This document shows, piece after piece, positions 23,797 to 33,566 of a DNA stretch of 64,000 nt (its first letter is position 1; every line of letters begins with the position of its first letter). Both the position numbers and the translations under genes were made by a program. This DNA comes from Conus ventricosus (Eukaryota > Mollusca > Gastropoda > Neogastropoda > Conidae), in contig CM031614.1 in NCBI GenBank assembly GCA_018398815.1, positions 46,988,799 to 47,052,798 of the forward strand, read 5' to 3'. The notes beneath the pieces are model-generated. The model ran no database searches, was not told the DNA's origin, and was given only the letters and a program-made list of their open reading frames with translations.

Positions 23797-24134
23797 TTTT
23801 CACAATCACCGGCAAAAAAATCGGTTGAAACTTTGTCTTACAATTGCTGAACAAAAGGCTTCGAATGGCGTGCACAGATGTGATGGCGCGTCGTGTTGGC
23901 CCACAGTACCACATTGACCAATCGCAATTTCCGAACCATCTGTGGTTTCGGCTTGAGTCAAAGGAAGTTACTCTGTGGTCTCGGAAAGGTCTAGCAGTCG
24001 ACAATTTTTCGAGTCTGGAATTTGCGTAGTTTTTCAATTTTCTTTTCCGTAATTTCGCATGGAAAATCGTACCTCCGTAATGGGGGTTAATTTCCGTAAG
24101 ATTACGGACGATTACGGAAGGGTAGGCAGGTCTG

Positions 24135-25356
24135 TTTCCAGAACTGTTACACCTGTCTCACGTGCCTCCGATACCGCTCGCCTTAAAGGCAAAGTCCCTG
24201 CTTCAGCCACGGTCAGGCATTCCACACGGCAATCCAAACGTGCTGCATCTTCACGCCTGGCTACTGTGCGGGACGCGCTGTCTGCACAAGGCGCCTCCCC
24301 AGCGGTAATCGGCCTTGTGGAACATGCCCACAGGTCAGGCACCCAAAGTGTCTACAGTGTCCACTGGAATGGCTGGCTCTCTTGGTGCTCCAGCCACGCA
24401 GTATCACCTCATTCTCCTTCTCAATGCCAATTGGCGAACTACCTAGCTTTTCTTTCATCAGAGAAAAAAACTTTCAGCCTCCTCTGTTAAGGTTCACAGG
24501 GCGGCTATTTCCACCACTATCCGCCAGTTAGGGGGCCCCTCCTTCGGGGACGACCCTCTTCTGCGGGATCTGGTCAGAGGAGCAGCCCTACAGGAGGCCC
24601 GATGCCCCCGCCGTACCCGGCGTGGGATCTTTTCTTAGTCCTCTCCTCCCTCAGGCTTCCCCCTTACGAGCCCACCCGGGAGTGTTCTCTGAAATTCCTT
24701 TCCTTCAAAACAGCCTTTCTCGTTTCCCTGGCCTCAGGGAGGCGCTGCAGTGAAGTCCACGCCCTTAGTGGCCTGCCGGGGGACGTCGCCTCCGAACCGG
24801 ATGGCTCGATATCTCTTCGCCTCTCCCAGAATTTTTAGCGAAAAACCAGTTGCCAGGTTCTCCTTCCCCGACTATCTCCATTCTTCCGCTCACTTCTATT
24901 CTCGCCCCAGACGACGAAGACCGCACTCTCTGTCAGGTGCGCGCTCTGCGGGAGTATAGGAAACGCACGAAATCTTCTCGCTCCAAGCAGTGCCACCTGT
25001 TTCTCTCTTACAACGAAGGTTATAAGGAGGACATCAGGCGCTCTTCAATCTCTCGATGGCTGAGAGAAGTCATTAAAGCTGCGTACGCGAGACCTGAAGG
25101 GGGTTTGGCTGTTTTCTCACCAAGACCTCATGAGATTAGGGCATGGGCGTCTTCGCTGGCAGTAGCTCATAATGTCAGCATTCAGAGTGTGTTAGATGCC
25201 GCATATTGGCGTTCCCCTGGCACCTTCATCCAATTCTACCTGCGCGACGTTTCTCGTCTGCGCGATGATGGGTCTAGGGGCATCGCATCAGCTGTGGTGG
25301 CTCAACACTCCATCTCCGCCACACGCTCCAGCTCTTCTCGCTCCTCCAGGCGGTAA
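24135..25356 (+). pseudogene. DIRS tyrosine recombinase
   Basis: An N-terminal core-binding part (SAQGASPAVIGLVEHAH, then the YSVHWNGWLSWC segment) and a catalytic domain with SGRRCSEVHAL (first Arg, near 24735-24770), HEIRAWASS (His-x-x-Arg, near 25120-25150) and FIQFYLRDVS (nucleophile Tyr, near 25230-25245). This R..HxxR..Y set is that of the DIRS recombinase, which inserts the circular cDNA without target duplication. Frame breaks near 24475, 24560 and 24835 coincide with homopolymers, and the 39.5-40.7 kb version breaks at other places, so the genomic gene may be intact. Confidence 0.85.
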
Positions 25357-25391
25357 CCAGGTGAGCCTCCTTCCAGGTAGTGCGACTCTGC

Positions 25392-25480
25392 ATTAGTGAG
25401 CCCCGGTATAGTATGTGTAATTAAAAGAAAATTTTTATTCTAAAATTACGTTTAATCTAACATACTTACCGTGGCTCACG
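25392..25480 (-). repeat. DIRS internal complementary region
   Basis: Its complement reads as the right end of the element (25690-25730) fused to the left end (18401-18425), with the join at about 25421. In DIRS elements this segment is thought to template restoration of the termini when the circle forms. Confidence 0.85.
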
Positions 25481-25551
25481 CAGAGGCCCTCCCTACCTGA
25501 TCCCCGCCTTCCTGGTTCCATCAGGAGTTCTCAGTCAGGGTTTGATATACC

Positions 25552-25690
25552 TCGAAAAGAGGATGGTTCTGAGCATGCGCAAGGCACGAGGCCCTTTCAA
25601 GGGTTTTGTTGTCCGTACGGACTTTATTGTATACGAGGCAGGGATAGTAAATTTGCTGCCGCTTATTGCATTAGTGAGCCACGGTAAGTA
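25552..25690 (-). repeat. DIRS right inverted terminal repeat
   Basis: Inverse complement of 18411-18549. Outside it the last 40 bases of the element (25691-25730) are unique, and are matched only in the internal complementary region. Confidence 0.9.
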
Positions 25691-25730
25691 TGTTAGATTA
25701 AACGTAATTTTAGAATAAAAATTTTCTTTT

Positions 25731-26280
25731 ATTATGAAAGAGTTATACACTCCACTACAGAAAATAGAAAAAAGCGAGACACTCTCTGGAACATACATCT
25801 AAATCAGTCTCTGAAGTCTTTAAAAGGAATTTTGTTCTTGTTTACTGAAGAAACAACTCCTTTTCATAGAGAATCAGAAGCGTTTTATAATCCAAAAATT
25901 GAGAAGGTTGCCTGTGTAATAAATGGCAAGTCTGATCAGTTGTATTCGGGGCGGGGACTTTTACCCCACCAACACTTCGATGAAATAAGAAAGTTGTTCG
26001 CTGGAGGTAGTTAAAGGGATCCTACAGTTGATCGTGTATGTAAAAAACTTCGCCTTTATGATGTAAGAATAGAAGACTACTTAATAACCAAATATGGGCT
26101 GTGGCTGAATTTTAGATCTACATTTGACAACAGATTGTTTGGAAGTGGAGAAAGGATAGGGCAAGATGGTATAAAAATAAATATTCACAAGAAAGCAGAC
26201 GGAAACGCCCCAATAAAAATGCATGTTTTTATAGTTTGTGATGCTCAGTTTAAACATTGAAGAAAACAGGCTAAAAGACG
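25731..26280 (+). pseudogene. MCP: Polinton major capsid protein, 3' half
   Basis: Continues the capsid frame directly after the DIRS. Recognisable blocks are SLKSLKGILF, FYNPKIEKVACVINGKSDQLY, LPHQHFDEIRKLFAGG, a DYLITKYGLWLNFRSTFDN segment and the C-terminal HVFIVCDAQ. Frameshifts occur near 25790, 26010 and 26245. The ATPase gene follows about 40 bp downstream on the same strand. Confidence 0.7.
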
Positions 26281-26321
26281 TGGCTTATTAAAATGTAGAA
26301 GAAATAACCTATTAAAAACAG

Positions 26322-26914
26322 ATGGATAGTTTGAAGTTTCTGCCCAAAGATCCGCACTGTTCTCTTATCTGCGGGATTACGGGGTGTGGGAAAACTGTCT
26401 TCGTACTTGATTTGTTACAAACAATATACAGGTTTCATTACGAGCACATTGTTATATTCTGCACAACCATTAAGCACAACAAGTCTTACAAAGAAAAAGT
26501 TTATTTGGACAGACGAGAATATATTTTAGTTGATCCTAGCGACAAACTGAGCGACTGTTTAGAACATTACTATAGACTATTGAGGGAACTGAACCCACTG
26601 TTTATTATTGATGACTGTTCAGCTGAACAAGACATTGTTAAAAAAAGAAAAGCTCTGTCAAAGCTAGCCTTTAGTTTCTGTGTGGCTCTTAACTCAAAAA
26701 TATAATGCTCTCTTAAAAGACTTTCGATCGCAGTTAAAATCGGTTGTATATTTTACACTAAGGACAAAGATAGTTTTGAAGAATGTTTAAGTGAAAATTA
26801 TATAATAAGGGACAAAGATGAGTTAAAAAAAATAAAACAGCAGTTAGAAAAATCTAAGCACGCTAAGCTATGCTTGCGGACTGACCCCCCAGTTCAATAC
26901 GTTTGTTTATTGTA
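26322..26914 (+). pseudogene. ATP: Polinton packaging ATPase (A32/FtsK-HerA type)
   Basis: The first 128 codons are open. The P-loop GITGCGKT is at residues 18-25, and the hydrophobic strand ending in Asp-Asp (LFIIDDCS, residues 97-104) is the Walker B motif. After a frameshift near 26700 the C-terminal third continues to a TAG at 26912-26914. About 195 residues joined, close to the compact ATPases that pump DNA into capsids in Polintons and related viruses. It lies between the capsid gene and the putative minor capsid gene. Confidence 0.75.
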
Positions 26915-26975
26915 GATTGTTTATTATTGATTGCTTATAACAATTTGTTTATTATAATTTTAATATTAAAAAAGA

Positions 26976-27761
26976 ATGTCTCGAGGGCCAGAATCAAAAG
27001 CGCAGCTAGCTCCTAAATGTGTTGCAGTAGAGCTAAAAGACTTAGCGGACACAGCCGAGTTTGATCTGATAGGGGTGATAGGAAATGTTTATGGATTTGA
27101 ATACAGATGATGGGGTTTACAAACGAACAGAAATTGAAGACAAAAAACGACAGCAATATCCTAAACTAGAACAAATAAGAAATCTAGAAACAACTGATTA
27201 CGGCAAATATGAATACAGGCTTTATAGACAAGACAATAACTGGGTCTTGCGTCCTGAAATAAACTGGGATTTTAAATTGACTTGCGAAGCCCCAATGTAT
27301 ACTTTGATAAAAAACAAAATTTTAGAAATGCTTTGACTGCAGGCCCCTTTCTTACTAGTCTTGTTCCAGGAACACGACAGAAAAAGCAGATTGTAATAGA
27401 TACATATAAACGCGAATATGTGTTGAGCAGAAAGAAGACCTTAGTTGAAGTGGGGATGACACAGTAACCCTAGAATTTATTCCAAAACCGCCAATGCCTA
27501 ACACTGCTACTTTGATTTTTGTTTTATTAATTACTCCAGGGGAGTCTAATTCTAGTTTTCCAGAACATGTGTTAGCGCGGGGAGTACAATTATCCTCTGA
27601 AACTTGGATGGTCTCTTAAGCTCAGTATTGCCATTACTAAAAACGGAGATGAAATAAACACTTTCTCATCATCTGACAAGGTTACTGTGAATGCTGACAA
27701 AGACAAACTAACAGTACTCGACTTCATTTTCATTAAGTATGTTGATTTTATTGCTTTTTAC
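26976..27761 (+). pseudogene. Putative Polinton minor capsid (penton-like) protein, 5' part
   Basis: Starts MSRGPESKAQLAPKCVAVEL. A mixed-charge region follows with YGKYEYRLYRQDNNWVLRPE, then beta-rich segments (LSIAITKNGDEINTFSSSDK) and VLDFIFIKYVD just before a hAT-like element at 27762. Frameshifts near 27100, 27290, 27340 and 27460. Position after the ATPase and the beta-rich composition suggest the Polinton minor (penton) capsid gene; this is inference, as no diagnostic motif is visible. The missing tail is found at 44354-44442. Confidence 0.5.
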
Positions 27762-28000
27762 CAGGCATGGTACTGAAGGAAAATCATTTTTCCCTGAAAA
27801 TGTTTGGGGTCCAGGGGCGGTGCCCCTGGCGGGGTCAAAGGGCAGAGCCCCTTGCTGAAGGTTTTTCAGCAATTCTAGCCTGTAAAAAAGCCTCTCCTTG
27901 AACTAATTTCAGTTCTTCATACTAAGCAATTTCTGCCACAAAATAAGCTCTCCTAGATCACTTTACAGTCTTCCTTAACCCAATTTTAAACCCAATAGTC
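27762..28000 (+). mobile_element. hAT-like element E4, left end, cut by the assembly gap
   Basis: Starts caggcatggtac directly after 'tttac' and continues through the GC-rich block at 27809-27855. Same as the first 240 bp of the complete element at 43123-44353. The sequence degrades before the N run. Confidence 0.85.
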
Positions 28001-29000
28001 NNNNNNNNNNNNNNNNNNNNNNNNNNNNNNNNNNNNNNNNNNNNNNNNNNNNNNNNNNNNNNNNNNNNNNNNNNNNNNNNNNNNNNNNNNNNNNNNNNNN
28101 NNNNNNNNNNNNNNNNNNNNNNNNNNNNNNNNNNNNNNNNNNNNNNNNNNNNNNNNNNNNNNNNNNNNNNNNNNNNNNNNNNNNNNNNNNNNNNNNNNNN
28201 NNNNNNNNNNNNNNNNNNNNNNNNNNNNNNNNNNNNNNNNNNNNNNNNNNNNNNNNNNNNNNNNNNNNNNNNNNNNNNNNNNNNNNNNNNNNNNNNNNNN
28301 NNNNNNNNNNNNNNNNNNNNNNNNNNNNNNNNNNNNNNNNNNNNNNNNNNNNNNNNNNNNNNNNNNNNNNNNNNNNNNNNNNNNNNNNNNNNNNNNNNNN
28401 NNNNNNNNNNNNNNNNNNNNNNNNNNNNNNNNNNNNNNNNNNNNNNNNNNNNNNNNNNNNNNNNNNNNNNNNNNNNNNNNNNNNNNNNNNNNNNNNNNNN
28501 NNNNNNNNNNNNNNNNNNNNNNNNNNNNNNNNNNNNNNNNNNNNNNNNNNNNNNNNNNNNNNNNNNNNNNNNNNNNNNNNNNNNNNNNNNNNNNNNNNNN
28601 NNNNNNNNNNNNNNNNNNNNNNNNNNNNNNNNNNNNNNNNNNNNNNNNNNNNNNNNNNNNNNNNNNNNNNNNNNNNNNNNNNNNNNNNNNNNNNNNNNNN
28701 NNNNNNNNNNNNNNNNNNNNNNNNNNNNNNNNNNNNNNNNNNNNNNNNNNNNNNNNNNNNNNNNNNNNNNNNNNNNNNNNNNNNNNNNNNNNNNNNNNNN
28801 NNNNNNNNNNNNNNNNNNNNNNNNNNNNNNNNNNNNNNNNNNNNNNNNNNNNNNNNNNNNNNNNNNNNNNNNNNNNNNNNNNNNNNNNNNNNNNNNNNNN
28901 NNNNNNNNNNNNNNNNNNNNNNNNNNNNNNNNNNNNNNNNNNNNNNNNNNNNNNNNNNNNNNNNNNNNNNNNNNNNNNNNNNNNNNNNNNNNNNNNNNNN
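28001..29000. other. Assembly gap of exactly 1,000 N
   Basis: The round size indicates a placeholder joining two contigs. Sequences on the two sides are homologous over about 14 kb (13.98-28.00 versus 29.00-43.36 kb), so the true gap is probably absent. Confidence 0.98.
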
Positions 29001-29455
29001 TGAGTTTAATTTATGCAGTGCTTTTGTGTTTAGTTATTCAACCTTGCAAAATGCTTGTTAGGAAAAACCGCCCAACATGGAAGATAGAAGATTCGCCAAA
29101 ACTAGTTGCAACTTTATTTTTAGCTTTAACAACAAAAGATTATTTGATTAAAAAGCACATAGACAGCCTTTCGTATTATGATTATTTAATTATTTTTTTA
29201 GTTAATAAAAAGATGAGTGAAAAAAAGATTATCAATACGATTTACCATTCTGCTGTAATTAGCAGTCTTAGTATAGGCTATAGTGTGTTAGCAAAAAACA
29301 TGTTTAAATGAGGCCGGCCGACCTAGGAAGGTTAGACATTGAGGATGTTTAAGGTTATGTTGTAATTACTGCAGGGATTGCGTAAAAAGACTTTCTTGTT
29401 ACACAGGGATTACCCCAGAAAATATTAGTTCATAGAAAGATTAATTCTATAAAAT
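29001..29455 (+). pseudogene. Two small paralogous Polinton membrane proteins, left arm
   Basis: 29001-29180 corresponds to the inverse of 46742-46939, and 29213-29455 to the inverse of 46476-46703. A frameshift is present in the first and one near 29310 in the second. Both are hydrophobic, single-helix proteins. The first codons lie at the edge of the gap. Confidence 0.55.
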
Positions 29456-29471
29456 ATTGATTTATAAAAAG

Positions 29472-29880
29472 ATGTCTAGATTGGTTCTGATGGTGGGAGG
29501 AGCTATTGTTAATGCATTGGCCTTCTCCGGCAGCAATTATATGTTTAGTAAATTGCAGTCCGATGAAGAGAGAGAACGCATAACAAGGCAATAGAAGATT
29601 TAGCTAAGGAAAGAGACGCTTATGAGAAAAGACGAATTGCTCACTTAGACTTTATTAATAAAAAGTTAAGAGAACAGGGTATGCAGAGCACACATTTACA
29701 GACGTTGATGACGCAATGAATGAGTATTACTTAGTGACAGGAAAGAAGTTTCTAACATCGCCACCGCCAGAACTGTCTGACTTTTATGAGCCATCTGAGG
29801 AACAGAAGACAGCAGAGATAGCTTTTTTGCAGTTGGCATGACCTCAGTACTATCTGTTGCTCACTTCCTGTGTAAAATAA
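29472..29880 (+). pseudogene. Polinton protein with TM segments at both ends, left arm
   Basis: An N-terminal hydrophobic Gly/Ala stretch (VLMVGGAIVNALAFSGSNYM), a charged helical middle (ERDAYEKRRIAHLDFINKKL), the conserved-looking PPPELSDFYEPSEEQKT motif and a C-terminal hydrophobic helix. Frameshifts near 29585 and 29690. It precedes the integrase. Function unknown; a virion membrane or scaffold role would be a guess. Confidence 0.5.
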
Positions 29881-29906
29881 ACGCATTTAAAATACAGCCC
29901 TTTCTT

Positions 29907-30888
29907 ATGGATAAAATATATTATTCTCCTAATGGGTATTGGAAAGGAAAGACTGCTATTGAAAAACTGAGTAAAGCTGCTAGAGTGTCTGAATCAGATG
30001 CGAAAGACTGGCTTTCAAAACAGGCAATTTGGCAAATATAATCTGCCTGCCCCAAAAAGAATAATAAGGCCTAAATTTGTTAACTCAGTTCCTAATGACA
30101 CCACCAGATGGACTTGCTGTATCTTCCACATGATAAAGTTAGAAGAAAAAGTTTAAGTATGCTCTGACAGTTGTTGACATGGCTTCAGGATACAAAGACG
30201 CTGAACCTTTAACGGATAAAAGCTCAACTGCTGTGGCTGTGGCTTTACAACAAATATACATGCGAGGCCCATTAAAGTATCCAAGGATGATTCAGGTTGA
30301 TGATGGAAAAGAGTTTAAAGGATCTGTAAACCAGCTGTTTTTAAAACATCATGTTACAGTTAGGAGAGGGATCCCATGCAACCATCGATCACAAGCCCTA
30401 GTAGAAAACTTTAATAAGAATCTTGCTGAACGCCTGTTTACCTATCAATATCACAGAGAAATTATGGACAGAGAACGCAACACAGAATGGGTTAGAAGAT
30501 TGCCCGCAGTCTTACGCGTCATGAACAATGAAGAATTTAAAGCAACAGGCCTTAAACCAGTAAACGCGATCAAATTAAAAAAAAATTAGCATTACTGAAG
30601 ATGTGCAGGGGACTCAAAAACTCTTGCCGTTTGGACTAAAAGTAAGATACTTGTATGCTCCTGCAGAGGCAGAAGGTGATGTTAGAATTAGAGCTACAGA
30701 TCCTATATAGCGTTAGATGTATATGAAGTTGAAGAATCATGAAAAACCCCTCCGTATATTATTTAAGAGATACTCTCTCTTCTAGCGATGCTACTTCTGA
30801 CGTCTAAAAAAAGGGCCTGCCCCTAAAAGATCGTTTTGTTCGTGAAGAGCTGCAAGTTGTCCCTCAAACACAGAGATTAACAAAATAA
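29907..30888 (+). pseudogene. INT: Polinton retroviral-type integrase, left arm
   Basis: The N-terminal helical region begins MDKIYYSPNGYWKGKTAIEKL. The catalytic core has TVVDMASGYKD (first Asp), MIQVDDGKEFKG (second Asp) and SQALVENFNKNLAERL (Glu), the D,D-E triad of rve integrases. A C-terminal SH3/chromo-like segment contains the KVRYLYAPAE-type and VYYLRDTLS blocks. The core is open over 30179-30589, with frameshifts on both sides. It differs from the 45.0-46.0 kb copy by substitutions (for example GYKDAEP versus RYKEHEP). It would join the linear element to host DNA with a short target duplication. Confidence 0.8.
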
Positions 30889-30919
30889 ACTAGTATTTGC
30901 TAAACTTTATTTTTTTGGC

Positions 30920-31471
30920 CTATTTTGGGTTTAACTGATCATTAGTTTTTTTTTCATGTTCTGTTAATTGCCATCAGTGTCTACCTGTCGTGAGTAAAAT
31001 TCTATTCACCACTCTTTTTGAGTTTCAATTTTTTTTCTGATATAATCCTCACCATCAGCCATAAGCTTCCGAAATACTTTCGTCTTTTAATTTTTACAGT
31101 ACAGTAATATTTGCTATTCTTTAATCTTTTAATGAACAAAGTTTTGCTGATGCTTATGTCAAACAATAGCATTGTGCTTTTGTAATTTAGGAAGTTAATT
31201 TTTAAAACAGCACTTACAATCAAAGAAATGGGCGCCTAAACAAAACCCGAGGCCCCTAATGCTAAAGAGGCTGGCGCCCCACCCCCAGTAGCTAAAAGAG
31301 CAACACTAGACCCAGCACTTTCGTAGCTACAGCTGATGAGCAGAAATTTTACATAGAAAGAGTATTTAAGCTTTAGCATATTTCTTTCTAGTAACCCTAT
31401 CTTATCCAAGTCGTTTTCTATTTTTTTTTGAAGTTCAGTTATTTGCTTTAATCTAAAAGCTGAACCTCCAT
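30920..31471 (-). pseudogene. Polinton coiled-coil/hydrophobic protein, left-arm variant X'
   Basis: Inverse counterpart of 44423-44970, with an ITELQKKIENDLDKIG coiled-coil start and the Ser/Ala/Gly hydrophobic stretch. It converges with the integrase, with about 30 bp between stops. Substitutions against the right-arm copy at the N-terminus (ggaggttcagcttttaga versus gggggttcaacagtttaga) show that it is a separate copy. Confidence 0.5.
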
Positions 31472-31579
31472 TTTTAATTAAGATTATTTTTAAAATTAAT
31501 CTTGTACATATCTTCTTATTAATCCCTTTTGGCAGCACTTTCATTAAAAAAAGTAAAACGCAATAAATTTAACATACTT

Positions 31580-32819
31580 TATTTCACTAAAAATTAAACC
31601 AGCAGCTAGCACTCCTAACGTCCACAGATGGTCAGCCTATAACCAGCCCCTTACCCATAGTAGACAAAACCCAATAACACACTGCCTATTATGCCAGGCA
31701 AGGAGATCAAGCGCTTTGGCTGCTAACTCTTTAATAATTTGCTAGATGAGTAATTGGGTTTTTTTCTAATCAACTTTTACAGGCTGAGGTGTTGGAGGCG
31801 CTACTAGCCTTGCAGGTGCGCCACCTGTTTTAAAAAATAAACGGTGTAGAGATAGCAAACCCAACAGCTGTTAATATTTCTAACTATTGTAATCCTTGTT
31901 CCCTGAACAGGTCCTTATTCTTTCAGCTAGCGTAGTGTTTTCATAAAGTATTCTGTTTATAGTTTTCTCTTATTCTGCTTGTTTGTTGATGTAGCTGCGC
32001 TCTGTTAGTAGGGCAGCACTTCTAACCTGCCGCCCTTTGTAGCCTTAAATCTTGTATTTTCGCTGTATTCTAAAATTTTTCTTCTCGCTCTAAATTGTTA
32101 TCATCTGCATCACGAGTTTATTTTTTTCTCTTCTATCTCTCTTTCTAGCTCACAAGTTTTGCCAATTGTTTTCTAATTCACCCCTTAAGCCCCAGGATTT
32201 CACGCATAGGCAATGGGGAATCACCCAAATTGTTTCTATTGTTTTTCTGACTGTTTCCTCACTAAAACTAGTCTCAATTTCTGTTGCTGCATCATTTATT
32301 CTTGGCCCTAAATCTTGAAAAGGGGTCATTTCTATTTCAGATCGTGTTGGCAACTCTTGCCCAAAGTTCTGTAAAAGACTAACAGCCTCAGGCCTTAAAT
32401 TTAAAATGTTTAATCGTCTTTGGTCGGCAACAGGAATCCTCTGTCTAATTGTGCTTATTTTTTAAAAACTTAGTTGGTCTGGCTTTGCAGTAACTCTTAC
32501 AAAATTTCCTCCGCTAGTTCTTATATACAGATGGTTGCTTTTATCTATCTTAAAATCAAAAGGACTATGGCCTTCTGGCGGCTCTAGCCCTAAGCTTATG
32601 TAAAATGAGTTAATTCTATTTTGCTAATAGTTCTGCACGAGATGCGCTAACTGAAGGGGGTGTTTCTGCTTCTTCTAATGAAGGGATTGAAGAACCTTCT
32701 GCTGCTCTTTCAAGTTCTTCGCGCAATGAGGACCTAATTCTGTTTCATCTTCTTCAAATGAAGGGCCCGGCAGATCTCTTCTTCTTCAGAAGGATCGGCG
32801 AGTCAAAATCTTCATCCAT
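31580..32819 (-). pseudogene. Polinton minor structural protein, second representation
   Basis: Same gene as 16395-17642, with independent indels. It again starts divergently from the capsid gene and ends in the same fusion to the coiled-coil flank, at about 31545-31580. Confidence 0.6.
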
Positions 32820-32857
32820 ATTTTTTTTTATTTATATTCTTTTTTGTTTTATAAAAA

Positions 32858-33566
32858 ATGAACTCATACGGTTGTGACCTCGATCCATACAGAAAAGAGA
32901 AGGAACCCCACGGCGTAAAAGGTATAAGGCAGACTGTAATTAGTGTAAATAGCTCATCAACAGTTCAGCCTGAACAAATTTTAATAGTTAAGTTCCCTGA
33001 TCTTGGCGCTGGCGATTTTATAATGCCAGGCACTGCTAAAACTATCATTCAAAATAGATTTTACATCGACAGATCCTAATGCTACTGTTGTTGCTAATTT
33101 GGGCGGGGGCAATTGTTAAACATATAACAATTAAACTGGAGGTAGTGAAGTCTTGTACTAGGCAGGCAGACATTTTTGCCCTCTATTCAGACCTATGGCT
33201 GCCTAAAAAAGAAAGGAAAGAGAAAGTTTATCAGGGAATACAAGGCACAAACATCTCAAGCACAGGCTTTAAGCGGAGATGCAAAGGATGATGAAAAAGA
33301 TGAGGCAGTAGCAGAAGCATTTGCAACAATTCTGCATCCCTCTAGATTTGAACTGCTAAAGACGCATATGCCAAAATTTTACCAAGGCGCACAAAAAAGA
33401 AAAACTTACTTATGCACTGACATTTAACCCTAGCGATTCGGTCGTTCTGTCTGAAGACCCTAAAGCTAAATACACAGTCATGCATTTCTCTTGAGTTTGA
33501 TGTTGTTACTAACCCCGAACTGGCCAGAACAATCTTAACCCAGTATAAAAATAAAACAGTTATTTA
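32858..33566 (+). pseudogene. MCP: Polinton major capsid protein, 5' half, second representation
   Basis: Same as 17682-18400. Here the N-terminus is readable over 73 codons (MNSYGCDLDPYRKEKEPHGV onward), confirming the start. Later indels differ from those in the first representation, which points to sequencing error. Confidence 0.65.

Larger units (their letters stand above)
22929..24134 (-). mobile_element. hAT-like element E1 inside the DIRS
   Basis: Terminal inverted repeats begin cagacctgcctacc at 22929 and end with its exact complement at 24134. The flanking 6-bp direct repeat is tttcca (22923-22928 and 24135-24140). The right subterminal region is packed with 'ccgtaa/ttacgg' words. 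A minus-strand zinc-finger frame (23417-23796) is all that remains of a protein, so the element is non-autonomous. It interrupts the DIRS polyprotein after the APRWPAQAWF segment. Confidence 0.8.
18401..25730 (+). mobile_element. DIRS-type tyrosine-recombinase retrotransposon
   Basis: A 7.3-kb element with split inverted terminal repeats (18411-18549 and 25552-25690), an internal complementary region (25392-25480) matching the joined ends, a gag-like region, a reverse transcriptase/RNase H frame and a tyrosine recombinase frame. This is the diagnostic DIRS order. There is no target-site duplication beyond a shared TTTA core, as expected for integration of a circle by a tyrosine recombinase. 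It sits inside the major capsid gene and carries a 1.2-kb hAT-like insertion (22929-24134). The same insertion reappears at 33567-41074. GC-rich coding contrasts with the AT-rich Polinton around it. Confidence 0.9.

Noticed and set aside
31236..31544. Separate 102-codon gene on minus
   Set aside because: It is the frameshifted left-arm copy of the coiled-coil protein plus the tail of its upstream neighbour, already annotated.
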